DNA of 64,000 nt, taken from the NCBI GenBank assembly GCA_016787705.1, contig JAEUTP010000010.1, positions 186,001 through 250,000 on the forward strand, in the 5' to 3' direction. The translations under genes and the position numbers were made by a program. Below, one piece after another: positions 52,217-60,841 of this stretch (the stretch's first letter is position 1; the number at the start of each line of letters is the position of its first letter). Source of the DNA: Bacteroidia bacterium. GTDB taxonomy: Bacteria > Bacteroidota > Bacteroidia > B-17B0 > Aurantibacillaceae. Under the pieces are notes generated by a model, which was not told the origin of the DNA, searched no databases, and was given only the letters and a program-made list of their open reading frames with translations.

Positions 52217-53676
52217 TTGATTTTAATTAATTCTTTTACTTTTAGCATTTCAAGATCTTTTTTAGCTAGAATATCTTTTATAGTATAACTTACCTGATGA
52301 TCGGGCATAATACCATGACCGGTTATTTTAGGGCATACATCATGCACAATTCTAAAAGCAGGCATACGTATCTTTGCTTTGGTATTTGGCAAAATATAAT
52401 ATGGAGTAATGCCGGCATTACAGCCTTCCATGGCACCTGCTGTTTCTTCACCAATAAAAACTGTTCGTTTATTCATTTTTAAATACGCAGCAACCAAACA
52501 TGAAGCAGAAAAAGACCCGCCATTTATCAAAACATACACCTTATTATTAAAATGGTTTTTCTTTCGCGGTTTAATAGTATAAACAAAATTATCGGTATCA
52601 TTAACAGTTCTTTTTTTTGCGATCATCGAAAATCCAAAACGCATTAATTTAAAAAATACATTACCGTGTGTGTGTGTTTTATATGGATAGGATCGAATGC
52701 CTGTTCGCAAAGTTTGTGTTTGAGCGGTATCAATCAAATAACTTAATAGATTATATGAGTTTTCTAAACTACCGCCACCATTGTTACGCAGATCGATAAT
52801 AAGATTCTCGGTTCCATTCTTTTCTAGTTTTCTGAATATTCTACGGTAAGCCTTATTTGTGCGCTTTCTTGAAAATGCATCTATCTTTAAATGAAAGCTT
52901 TTTTTATCTGTATCCAAATAATTAAAACGCATCTTCGCTAACCTGTAGTGCGAATAGGTGCTGTCTGTTTTAGGGCCAATAGGTAACGGTGGAATTGTTT
53001 TTAATTTTATTGCCGGATATTTTACGGTTCTAACATTTTTGCCTGATAAATATTTTACTGTAAAAGTATCCGGTCTGCCAAATAAGGAAAGATAATAGGC
53101 ATTAAAGCCCAGTTGCACATAATGATCTTTACCTGTTTCATTAAAACCATCGGTACTAATTATACGTTTACAATAACGGAGCATTGAATCAACTGCTATG
53201 CCATTTATTTCTACTATTTCTGTACCTTTCTTTAAAAGGGTATCCTTCTTTTTATCAATACCTGCTAAAACAAATACTTTTTCTTTTACTGGGATAAAAA
53301 AATAAGGAGAGAAGTTGTAAGACAATTTTGCCGCTGCTTTATAATATGCTTTAGATAAAATGGCTTCGGTATGGCCACAATGAATATCATCAATTAACAG
53401 CTTAGTTCTTATCCTGAACTGTTTTTCGGTTAAACTATCGTTTAATTCATTTATAAAATTATTAAATTGATTTTCGTAATGCGATCTTGTATTATATATG
53501 CCAATAGCAGGATGCATGGCCAGGGTTACATTTTTAAGAATCTCAGCATCAGCTTTTAATTGGGCAGGAGTATATTTTACAGTTAAAGGTGATTGTTTTT
53601 CTTGCTGCGACAGTACGGGCAGGCTAAGAAAAAAAACATAAAAAATAATAAATGAAAGCTCCTTTAAAAATGGCAT
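52213..53676 (-). CDS. S41-family (C-terminal processing) peptidase, secreted
   Basis: 487 residues from the Met of MPFLKELSFIIFYVFF at 53676; a longer reading from 53841 runs into the divergent gene and is rejected. A signal (FLSLPVLSQQ) is followed by an N-terminal helical domain, a PDZ-like segment (KKGTEIVEINGIAVDS) and the S41 fold with LIIDLRNNGGGSLENS and NGGSFSASCLVAAYLK (nucleophile Ser) and GEETAGAMEG. It probably cleaves periplasmic proteins. It is divergent from the dehydrogenase gene and coupled to the serine hydrolase downstream by an ATGA overlap. Confidence 0.88.
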   Translation of the reverse strand: MPFLKELSFIIFYVFFLSLPVLSQQEKQSPLTVKYTPAQLKADAEILKNVTLAMHPAIGIYNTRSHYENQFNNFINELNDSLTEKQFRIRTKLLIDDIHCGHTEAILSKAYYKAAAKLSYNFSPYFFIPVKEKVFVLAGIDKKKDTLLKKGTEIVEINGIAVDSMLRYCKRIISTDGFNETGKDHYVQLGFNAYYLSLFGRPDTFTVKYLSGKNVRTVKYPAIKLKTIPPLPIGPKTDSTYSHYRLAKMRFNYLDTDKKSFHLKIDAFSRKRTNKAYRRIFRKLEKNGTENLIIDLRNNGGGSLENSYNLLSYLIDTAQTQTLRTGIRSYPYKTHTHGNVFFKLMRFGFSMIAKKRTVNDTDNFVYTIKPRKKNHFNNKVYVLINGGSFSASCLVAAYLKMNKRTVFIGEETAGAMEGCNAGITPYYILPNTKAKIRMPAFRIVHDVCPKITGHGIMPDHQVSYTIKDILAKKDLEMLKVKELIKIK

Positions 53677-53682
53677 AAATGT

Positions 53683-53690
53683 TATCTTTG
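53683..53690 (+). promoter_or_regulatory. Bacteroidota -7 element TATCTTTG
   Basis: Exact match to TAnnTTTG, 17 nt before the ATG at 53708. No clear -33 TTG is seen. It would serve the dehydrogenase gene. Confidence 0.5.
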
Positions 53691-53707
53691 TAAAAATACA
53701 AAATAGT

Positions 53708-54913
53708 ATGCAAAGAATTAAGATAGGAGTTTTACGTGAAGAAAAAAGTCCACCGGATAAGCGTGTACCCTTAACCCCACTTATTTGTTCAGACCTGACA
53801 AGAAAATACCCTAATATTGAAATTGTAGTACAACCCAGCAAAATAAGATGCTACAGCGATGATGAATACACATCTTTTGGTATAACTTTACAGGAAGACT
53901 TAAGCGATTGCGACGTATTGATGGGTGTTAAAGAAGTGCCCGCCAACCTTATTATACCAGGTAAAAAATATTTTTTCTTTTCGCATACTATTAAAAAACA
54001 GCCTCATAATAAGAAGCTGATGAAAGCTATTATTGAGAAGAAAATTCAAATGATAGATTACGAAACGCTCACTGATAAGAATCACAACCGTATTATTGGT
54101 TTTGGGCGTTATGCCGGTGTTGTTGGCGCTTACAATGGTATTTTAGGCTATGGCTTAAAATATGATCTGTTTCGTTTAAAGCCCGCTAATCTTTGTCGCG
54201 ACAGGGCCGAGATGGAAGAAGAATTAAAGCGTGTAAAATTGCCGAATATAAAAATTGCATTAACTGGTGGTGGCCGCGTGGCTAACGGTGTTATTGAAAC
54301 ATTAAGTGCTTTGCGTATCAGAAAAGTAACACCTGAAGAATTTTTAATGGCCTCTTTCCGCGAGCCGGTGTATTGCCAGCTGAATCCGCGTGATTATGTA
54401 GAAAGGCCGGATGACCACAATTTTGACCTCAACGACTTTTTTAAACACCCTGAGCATTTTGTATCGAAGTTTACGCCGTTTACTAAAATAACCGATCTTT
54501 TTCTTTCTGCTCATTACTGGGATCCACGCTCGCCAAAAATGTTCACGGTTAACGATATGAAAGAAAGTGATTTTCACATGTCAGTAATTGCCGATATTAC
54601 TTGTGATATTGATGGCTCGGTGCCAACCACATTACGTGCCAGTACTATTGCGCAGCCTTTTTATGGTTATAACATTGTTACAGGTAAAGAAGATCTGCCT
54701 TTTAATAAAGATACCATTTGTATTATGGCCGTAGATAATTTGCCTTGCGAATTACCACGTGATGCCAGCGATGATTTTGGGAAAGACCTAACGGAACGCG
54801 TATTGCCGTTTTTAGTAAGTGAAGATAAAGACAAAATTATTGAGCGCGCCAGTATTGCCATTGATGGCAAGCTGACCAAGCCTTTTGAGTATTTGAGTGA
54901 TTATGCTTATTAA
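53708..54913 (+). CDS. NAD(P)-dependent saccharopine/alanine dehydrogenase-like enzyme
   Basis: 401 residues, cytoplasmic. N-terminal AlaDH/PNT-like domain (KIGVLREEKSPPDKRVPLTP) with the VKEVP segment, then a nucleotide-binding core (KIALTGGGRVANGVIETLSAL) and a long C-terminal part with ADITCDIDGSVPTTLRAST and GYNIVTGKEDLPF. This pattern fits the lysine-forming saccharopine dehydrogenase (Lys1-type) group in Bacteroidota, active in lysine metabolism, but the exact substrate is inferred. Monocistronic, with a perfect terminator. Confidence 0.85.
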   Translation: MQRIKIGVLREEKSPPDKRVPLTPLICSDLTRKYPNIEIVVQPSKIRCYSDDEYTSFGITLQEDLSDCDVLMGVKEVPANLIIPGKKYFFFSHTIKKQPHNKKLMKAIIEKKIQMIDYETLTDKNHNRIIGFGRYAGVVGAYNGILGYGLKYDLFRLKPANLCRDRAEMEEELKRVKLPNIKIALTGGGRVANGVIETLSALRIRKVTPEEFLMASFREPVYCQLNPRDYVERPDDHNFDLNDFFKHPEHFVSKFTPFTKITDLFLSAHYWDPRSPKMFTVNDMKESDFHMSVIADITCDIDGSVPTTLRASTIAQPFYGYNIVTGKEDLPFNKDTICIMAVDNLPCELPRDASDDFGKDLTERVLPFLVSEDKDKIIERASIAIDGKLTKPFEYLSDYAY

Positions 54914-54914
54914 C

Positions 54915-54946
54915 AAAAAAGCCACATTTTAAATGTGGCTTTTTTG
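54915..54946. terminator. Terminator after the dehydrogenase gene
   Basis: A 9-bp palindromic stem centred on TTTTAAA (GCCACATTT/AAATGTGGC) flanked by six As and six Ts. Confidence 0.88.
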
Positions 54947-54992
54947 TTTTTTGTAAAAGTCCTTCTCCCTTGGAGAAGAATTTAGGATGAGG

Positions 54993-56042
54993 CTATTTAT
55001 CCCTTGCAGCTAACCATTTCGTTACAGCAGGTGCTAATTCTTTTTGAGATTTACCACCAACAAATACACCAATGTGCCCGCCTTTAAAGCTGTATAATTC
55101 TTTATCCTTGCTTCCAACGTAATCGTTTAACGGAATGGTTGCAGCAGGAGGTACCAAATGATCTTCGGTTGCATAAATATTTAATAAAGGCGAAGTGAGA
55201 TTTTTTAAGTTCACTTTTTTACCGCCTACTTCCAATTCACCCTTTACTAATTTGTTTTGCTGGTACAATTCTTTCATGAACTGACGGAAGCATTCACCTG
55301 CCTGATCAGGACTTTCGCTGATCCATTTTTCCATACGTAAAAAATTCATTAGTTTATCTTTATCATCTAAACTATTACTTAACGTTTGTTGCTTCTGCAC
55401 TTTCATCATTGGCTTAAGCATATCAAAGCCCTGGTTTAAGAAATCGCCGGGAACCAAGCCATGATTGGCATCTACCAATTTATCAAAATCCATATCGCGG
55501 CTCCATTTAAATAATAAACCGTCGTTAGTGCTAAAATCAATTGGCGTTACATGCGTAACTAAGTTCTTTATTTTGTTTGGAAATAAAGAAGAGTAAATAA
55601 CGCTTAAGGTTCCGCCCTGGCAAATACTTAAAATATTTATTTTTTCGATGCGGTTCTTTTTGCGGATAAAGTCAACACAATTATTTATGTAACCATTTAC
55701 ATAATCATCCATACTTAAAAAACGATCGGCTTTGCTCGGGTAGCCCCAGTCAATTAAATACACATCAAAACCGGCGTTCAATAAATTTTTAATGTAACTA
55801 CGATCCGGCTGAATATCCAGCATTTTATAAGTGTTTACCAAAGCATACACAATTAAAATGGGCGTTTTATATGTAGCATCTGTATCGCGGTTATAACGGT
55901 ACAGGGTTAACTTATCTTCGTTATAAACCGCTGTTTTTGGCGAGGTGGCAATATCCACTTCGTGAATGTTCTTTAAAGTTTCGTAGCTCTTTAAAACTTT
56001 TTGGCTCATATCGGCCATTTCTTTAATAATGTTTGTTTCCAT
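54993..56042 (-). CDS. phaC: Class III polyhydroxyalkanoate synthase, PhaC subunit
   Basis: 349 residues from METNIIKEMADM; the open frame up to 56096 crosses a terminator hairpin and is rejected as coding. Alpha/beta-hydrolase fold: lipase-box-like SICQGG with the catalytic Cys, Asp in TEDHLVPP and His in GGHIGVFVGG. DVYLIDWGYPS is also typical. The length of about 350 and the partner PhaE upstream define class III. It polymerises 3-hydroxyacyl-CoA into PHA granules. It lies after phaE with an internal terminator-like hairpin between. Confidence 0.95.
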   Translation of the reverse strand: METNIIKEMADMSQKVLKSYETLKNIHEVDIATSPKTAVYNEDKLTLYRYNRDTDATYKTPILIVYALVNTYKMLDIQPDRSYIKNLLNAGFDVYLIDWGYPSKADRFLSMDDYVNGYINNCVDFIRKKNRIEKINILSICQGGTLSVIYSSLFPNKIKNLVTHVTPIDFSTNDGLLFKWSRDMDFDKLVDANHGLVPGDFLNQGFDMLKPMMKVQKQQTLSNSLDDKDKLMNFLRMEKWISESPDQAGECFRQFMKELYQQNKLVKGELEVGGKKVNLKNLTSPLLNIYATEDHLVPPAATIPLNDYVGSKDKELYSFKGGHIGVFVGGKSQKELAPAVTKWLAARDK

Positions 56043-56072
56043 AATTAAGATTGTATCTGTAATATAAACAAA

Positions 56073-56109
56073 AAAAGCCGCCCTGCAAACACACAAACGG
56101 ACGGCTTTT
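56073..56109 (-). terminator. Hairpin between phaE and phaC
   Basis: On the minus strand AAAAGCCGTCC and GGGCGGCTTTT pair with one mismatch around a loop of about 15 bases, followed by TTTTTTTG. It sits 21 bp after the phaE stop and 31 bp before the phaC ATG, so it can reduce phaC transcription relative to phaE. Confidence 0.7.
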
Positions 56110-56129
56110 AGGGTTCTTAGCTATAAGGA

Positions 56130-57488
56130 CTATTTTTTCTTTTTAGAATTTTTATCGTCTTCAAACAACTCAGCACTTCCGTTTGCTAATTTTGATTGAA
56201 GGTCTTTTACTTGCTTTTTTAATTCGTAAATGGTCTTTTGCATTTCAGTTACTTCCGATTTAAAAACCACAGGGTAGTTTTCAAATACATGTTCAAATTG
56301 AGATTCGAAATGTTTTTTAACGTCCATGCTTAAATTTAAAGCTTCGCCTTTTATTTTGCTGAATTCGTCAGTTGCAAATAACTCGGTAAATAATTGCTCG
56401 TTTACTTTTACCCACTCATTATACATTTCTTGTGCATTAGGCACCTGGGTTAAATTAGCAGAATCTTTAAATTTATCAGCGTATTGTTGCGCTATTTTCT
56501 CAATGCTTTTTTGAGTTGTAGATTGTAACTGAATTTGTAATTCTGATTGTTTAATGCTGTACTCTGTCATTTTATCCATTAAAGCAATTGTAGCTTCAAC
56601 GTTTTCTTTTTCTTTACCAGGGTTAGCTAATTTTAAAATAGGCTCAAAAGTTTTACCAAAAATATTATTGGTTTTATTATAAAGCTCTTTTAAAGCAGCT
56701 AAGTTAGAAGAATCACCGGCAAAAGCATTTGGAAACTCTTTTGACATGCTTTGTACCTGTGCATAATATTCTTTAGCTAAATTATTGTTGTTAGTAAAGA
56801 AGCTTTGCACTTGTTTCATACCATTATCATATACTTCTTTTAAAGAAGCACCGTTATAAAAATTACCAAACATTTGCTTTGTTAAATTACTGTAGCTATC
56901 TGCAGTAAAATAATTTTTAAAAGCATCCATGTTAAACTGGCCTTTTTTCATTGCCTCAGCCATTGGCTGAAAAAACTCCTGCATTTTAGCATACATTTGG
57001 TTGCCTTGCATAAAGTTGCTGAATACATCTTTATTAAAAGCACCATTCATGTTTTTGCTCATTGCATCGTAAGATGAATTTAATGTATTCATCCATGAAT
57101 TGTAAATGTTTGTAAAGGCAGTATTTGTTTGGCCAAAATTGCTCATATAATCCTGAGCAGGTTTACCAAAACTTTGAAAGCTGTTGTTGATGCTTTGGTT
57201 AAAATCTGCCATTTGCTTAGCATAGGTAGATTGTTGGTTGAACCAATTTTTGAAAAAATCCTGAGGATTAGTTTCATTGGTATTAAACATGTTTGCAGAT
57301 GATTGTTGCATACCGTTTAAAATAGACATTTGTTTCTCTAACCATTCTTTATAAATATTTTGACCTTCATGAGCAATGTTACCATTGCTAAGAGCTGTTT
57401 GCATTTTTTTTGCAGAGTCCATCCAAGTATTTAAATACTGGGTTTGGGTTTCAACCATCGTGTCGATGAAGGGATTTGATGTTTTCAT
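56130..57488 (-). CDS. phaE: PHA synthase subunit PhaE
   Basis: 452 residues, soluble, rich in Asn, Gln, Met and Phe, with aromatic-Met repeats (NWFNQQSTYAKQMADF, FFQPMAEAMKKGQFNMDAF) and a C-terminal coiled coil (TEMQKTIYELKKQVKDLQSK) ending in a Lys tail. This matches PhaE, which activates PhaC and recruits it to the granule. PhaE proteins vary in length and this one is at the long end. It precedes phaC on the same strand, with a terminator-like hairpin between. Confidence 0.88.
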   Translation of the reverse strand: MKTSNPFIDTMVETQTQYLNTWMDSAKKMQTALSNGNIAHEGQNIYKEWLEKQMSILNGMQQSSANMFNTNETNPQDFFKNWFNQQSTYAKQMADFNQSINNSFQSFGKPAQDYMSNFGQTNTAFTNIYNSWMNTLNSSYDAMSKNMNGAFNKDVFSNFMQGNQMYAKMQEFFQPMAEAMKKGQFNMDAFKNYFTADSYSNLTKQMFGNFYNGASLKEVYDNGMKQVQSFFTNNNNLAKEYYAQVQSMSKEFPNAFAGDSSNLAALKELYNKTNNIFGKTFEPILKLANPGKEKENVEATIALMDKMTEYSIKQSELQIQLQSTTQKSIEKIAQQYADKFKDSANLTQVPNAQEMYNEWVKVNEQLFTELFATDEFSKIKGEALNLSMDVKKHFESQFEHVFENYPVVFKSEVTEMQKTIYELKKQVKDLQSKLANGSAELFEDDKNSKKKK

Positions 57489-57843
57489 TTTTACTTTATT
57501 TTATTGTTATTATATTGTTATTCAGAATATTACTTGTAATTAATTGAAATTCAGTTTTTTACAAGCGTTTTTAAATTCCGGTGCAAATATCGGAAATTAA
57601 TCGCTCTAAAACCAAACTTTGTCGATTAAATTATTGTTAAAATTACAAAAAGCCATGTTTAACGATTTAGATTTAAGCTTTTTAGCGTAGATTTTCAAAA
57701 ATCTGTAAATACTTTGCCACAATTTCGCCGACTACACAGATATTTTAAACTTGAACAATAAATAAAACAATCTGCAATATCTGTGTAATCTGTGGCTTTT
57801 ATAACATAGCTACCTATAATCTTTACTTTATATCTTTGTTCTC
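57489..57843. other. Divergent intergenic region with a long-armed inverted repeat
   Basis: 355 bp between phaE and queG. TACACAGATATT (57733-57744) and AATATCTGTGTA (57776-57787) form a perfect 12-bp inverted repeat around 31 bases, with a further ATCTGTGG just after, a type of repeat often scattered in Bacteroidota genomes. TATCTTTG (57831-57838) is a -7 promoter element placed 5 bases before the queG start. No gene is visible. Confidence 0.6.
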
Positions 57844-58779
57844 TTGAGTTTAACGTTAAATAATTATTCTGGTTTCATAAAAAAAGAAGCAAAACGTATC
57901 GGTTTTGATTTTTGTGGCATAAGCAAAGCAGAGTTTTTGGAAGAAGAGGCTTCGCGTTTAGAAAAATGGCTGAAAGAAAATAAACACGGCCAGATGAAAT
58001 ACATGGAAAATTATTTCGATAAACGTTTAGACCCTCGTTTACTGGTTGATAATGCCAGATCGGTTATTTCTTTATTATACAATTATTATCCCGAACAAAA
58101 ACAAAACACTTCATCACCAAAAATAAGCAAGTATGCTTATGGAAAAGATTATCACGAAGTAATAAAAGATAAGCTCAACGAATTTTTGTTTTCTTTAAAA
58201 CAGGAGATAGGAAATATTAGCGGAAGAGCTTTTGTTGATAGTGCACCAGTAATGGATAAAGTGTGGGCCGCAAAAAGCGGTTTGGGCTGGGTTGGCAAAA
58301 ATTCTAATCTTATTAATAAAGAAAAAGGTTCTTTCTTTTTTATTGCAGAATTAATTGTTGATTTAGAATTAGACTACGATGGACCAATAAAAGACTATTG
58401 CGGCACCTGCACCAAATGTATTGATGCCTGCCCAACTGATGCTATTGTAGCACCGTATATTGTAGATGGCAGCAAATGCATTAGCTATTTGACCATTGAA
58501 TTAAAAGAAGCTATACCAACCGAATTTAAAGATAAAATGGACGGTTGGGCCTTTGGTTGTGATGTTTGCCAGGATGTTTGCCCGTGGAACAGTTTTAGCA
58601 CTCCGCATAAAGAGGATCAATTTAAAAATACTAACGGTTTGCTCAGTTACACAGAAGCTGAATGGAACGATATTACCGAAGAGACCTTTAACACTGTATT
58701 TAAAAACTCTGCCGTAAAACGAACAAAATACAAAGGGCTGAAAAGGAATTTGATGTTTTTGAAAAAACAGAACAATTAA
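57844..58779 (+). CDS. queG: Epoxyqueuosine reductase
   Basis: 311 residues with a TTG start at 57844, no in-frame ATG being available before residue 50. The N-terminus [21 protein letters not shown] is the family start, so 57844 is close to correct. Cobalamin-binding region ([19 protein letters not shown]), then two 4Fe-4S clusters: [17 protein letters not shown] and [11 protein letters not shown]. It reduces epoxyqueuosine to queuosine in tRNA. The TATCTTTG element ends 5 bases before the start codon, so the mRNA may be leaderless. It converges with the next gene with a 4-bp overlap of stops. Confidence 0.92.
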   Translation: MSLTLNNYSGFIKKEAKRIGFDFCGISKAEFLEEEASRLEKWLKENKHGQMKYMENYFDKRLDPRLLVDNARSVISLLYNYYPEQKQNTSSPKISKYAYGKDYHEVIKDKLNEFLFSLKQEIGNISGRAFVDSAPVMDKVWAAKSGLGWVGKNSNLINKEKGSFFFIAELIVDLELDYDGPIKDYCGTCTKCIDACPTDAIVAPYIVDGSKCISYLTIELKEAIPTEFKDKMDGWAFGCDVCQDVCPWNSFSTPHKEDQFKNTNGLLSYTEAEWNDITEETFNTVFKNSAVKRTKYKGLKRNLMFLKKQNN

Positions 58780-59354
58780 CCCCTCCCATGCCCGATCAAA
58801 TTTACAACCACCTGGTCGAGAAAAAACAATAAGGCAAAAACAATTACAACGGATAATAACTTGTAAACTTTAAGTTTTACATCTTTATCATAATCTGAAG
58901 TTGAAGAAAAATTGGTAAGTGATCTGAACGCCATAACTACTCTTTCTTTATTAAAAAAGAGGATAAATAACAACATCGCAAAATATATGAGTGCACTGGC
59001 CAGAGCGCCATATTTATCTAAAAAAATAATATCAAACACAACTATATTAATTATTACAGGCAATAAAATAGCGGTGCCTAAAAGTTTTGTTTTATTAAAC
59101 AATAACATAAATGCCCCAATTATTTGAGTTATTCCTATAAATAAAATGTAATTGTAAGAATGGCCCATAAATGTCCAGGCAAGGTCAAAACTCTCGGCCT
59201 TACCAAGCGGCGTTGCCGCAACATTTTCAGGCATTCGTTGCGGTGTATAAAATTGGCCGCCCATTATTTTACCAAGACCATACAGGCACATAAAAACAAA
59301 AACATACCATCTAAAAACAAGTTCTAATATTTCTTCTATATATTTTTTTCGCAT
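58776..59354 (-). CDS. DoxX-like membrane protein
   Basis: 192 residues with about five hydrophobic segments ([88 protein letters not shown], each quoted alone). General layout resembles DoxX/DoxD-like proteins, but the family match is loose and the function unknown. It overlaps the queG stop by 4 bp on the opposite strand. A terminator separates it from the serine hydrolase upstream. Confidence 0.65.
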   Translation of the reverse strand: MRKKYIEEILELVFRWYVFVFMCLYGLGKIMGGQFYTPQRMPENVAATPLGKAESFDLAWTFMGHSYNYILFIGITQIIGAFMLLFNKTKLLGTAILLPVIINIVVFDIIFLDKYGALASALIYFAMLLFILFFNKERVVMAFRSLTNFSSTSDYDKDVKLKVYKLLSVVIVFALLFFLDQVVVNLIGHGRG

Positions 59355-59370
59355 AATTTTAATTTAAAAA

Positions 59371-59408
59371 AAACCGCAATCCTAATTTGCAGCAAGGCAT
59401 TGCGGTTT
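59371..59408 (-). terminator. Terminator after the third serine hydrolase
   Basis: 10-bp perfect stem AAACCGCAAT/ATTGCGGTTT with an 18-base loop and a T-run on the minus strand, placed 21 bp after the hydrolase stop. Confidence 0.75.
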
Positions 59409-59428
59409 ATGGTACACACATGAAAAAA

Positions 59429-60775
59429 CTATTTTATTTTTTTTGCAGGCATATCTGCTCCGCCCTGGTGAAGTATTAAAGAACTGATATTGCCTTTATC
59501 ATCTTTATTAAATTCCAACTGTGCATCTACAATTTTTAAAAAATACTTGTATTCTCCTTCAGGATAGATCTCAAATTTATCCTGACCTGTTGCCTGCGAA
59601 TAAATATTAATGCCATCTGTAGTAATACTTAATACAAAATCTTTTTCCAGTTCATAATCACCAGCAAGTGTCTTATAAATATGTTTATCTACCGTTGCAA
59701 TTTTATGTTCGGATGGAAGATCGAATTTTTCTCCAAACATAATTGCTGTGGCCATTTTATTAGCATTAAATAGCTGATAATTGTCAACGTTCTTTAAAAT
59801 GATAATGCATAGTTCATCATCTGTAAAACGATTGATAACCGTATTAAAACCTTCAATGCCACCGCCATGAAAGAATTTTTTATGCTCTTTATATTTGGTA
59901 AACATCCAGCCATAAGCATAATTATCTTTATAAACTGTCATTATTTTTTCCATAGTTTCTTTCTTCACTAATTTCTCTGTATACAAAGCCTGGTCCCATA
60001 AAAAAAGATCTTCTACTGTAGAATACAACGCCCCAGCCCCTGAAGGAATGCTCATATCTATATAAGGCGCTTCTACCAAACCCTCATTTGCTTCTGTATA
60101 GCCAATTGCTGAATTTTTTAAAGTGCCTGTTGGTGGGTATAACCCCGAGTTTTTCATTCCTAAAGGATCAAAAATCACTTCTTTCAGATAGTCTTCATAT
60201 TTTTTTCCCGAAGCATTTTCAATTATGTAGGTTAATAATATGTAACCGGAATTACTATAATTAAATTTAGAGCCGGGCTCAAATTCTAAGGGCTTATTTT
60301 TTGTAAGCGCAATGGTTTGTTCTAAAGTATGTGACTTAACTTTCATAGTATCAAACACCGGTAATGCTGTTACGTTTGGAATACCCGAAGTATGTGTAAG
60401 CAAATGATGTATTGTAATCTTATCACCATTTGGATAATCGGGGATATATTTAGTTAGCTTATCTTCGGTGCTTAACTTTCCTTTTTCCTGCAATATCATA
60501 ATAGCCATTGCAGTAAATTGTTTAGAAACAGATGCCAGCTTAAATTTTGTAGTTGGCAAATTAGAAACAGAATGCGTGGTGTTGGCCAAACCATACCCTT
60601 TGCTTAATAGCACTTTTCCTTTTTTAGCAATAAGTACTGAACCACTAAACATATTCTTTTTTGTGTAAACACGAAGCATCAGATCTATACGTGCGGCTTT
60701 TTCTATATCGCTTTGTGCGTTGTTATTGCTAAAAATCAGGCATAGCAATAGCAGGATGAATAAGTGTTTTTTCAT
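59429..60775 (-). CDS. Serine hydrolase of the class C beta-lactamase fold
   Basis: 448 residues. Signal FILLLLCLIFSNNNAQ. SxxK as SVSK (about 84), YxN as YSN in NYSNSGYILLTY, LLTHTSGIPN and the HGGGIEGF region (usual HxG-type motif) are all present, so the active site looks complete. A C-terminal beta domain (LAGDYELEKDFVLSITTDG) follows. It is one of three paralogous secreted hydrolases in this window, each with a different neighbour. Monocistronic. Confidence 0.9.
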   Translation of the reverse strand: MKKHLFILLLLCLIFSNNNAQSDIEKAARIDLMLRVYTKKNMFSGSVLIAKKGKVLLSKGYGLANTTHSVSNLPTTKFKLASVSKQFTAMAIMILQEKGKLSTEDKLTKYIPDYPNGDKITIHHLLTHTSGIPNVTALPVFDTMKVKSHTLEQTIALTKNKPLEFEPGSKFNYSNSGYILLTYIIENASGKKYEDYLKEVIFDPLGMKNSGLYPPTGTLKNSAIGYTEANEGLVEAPYIDMSIPSGAGALYSTVEDLFLWDQALYTEKLVKKETMEKIMTVYKDNYAYGWMFTKYKEHKKFFHGGGIEGFNTVINRFTDDELCIIILKNVDNYQLFNANKMATAIMFGEKFDLPSEHKIATVDKHIYKTLAGDYELEKDFVLSITTDGINIYSQATGQDKFEIYPEGEYKYFLKIVDAQLEFNKDDKGNISSLILHQGGADMPAKKIK

Positions 60776-60841
60776 TCAATTTGTTTTTTAATAATTTATA
60801 CTAAGACGTTAGAACTTTTAAAAAGTTACAGGTAGTAGGTT

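Noticed and set aside
53677-53841. Longer N-terminus of the S41 peptidase
   Set aside because: It overlaps the divergent dehydrogenase gene and its promoter; the signal peptide begins at MPFLKELSF.
56043-56096. Longer N-terminus of PhaC
   Set aside because: The segment runs through a terminator-like hairpin, contains Cys-rich sequence foreign to PhaC, and METNII fits the family start.
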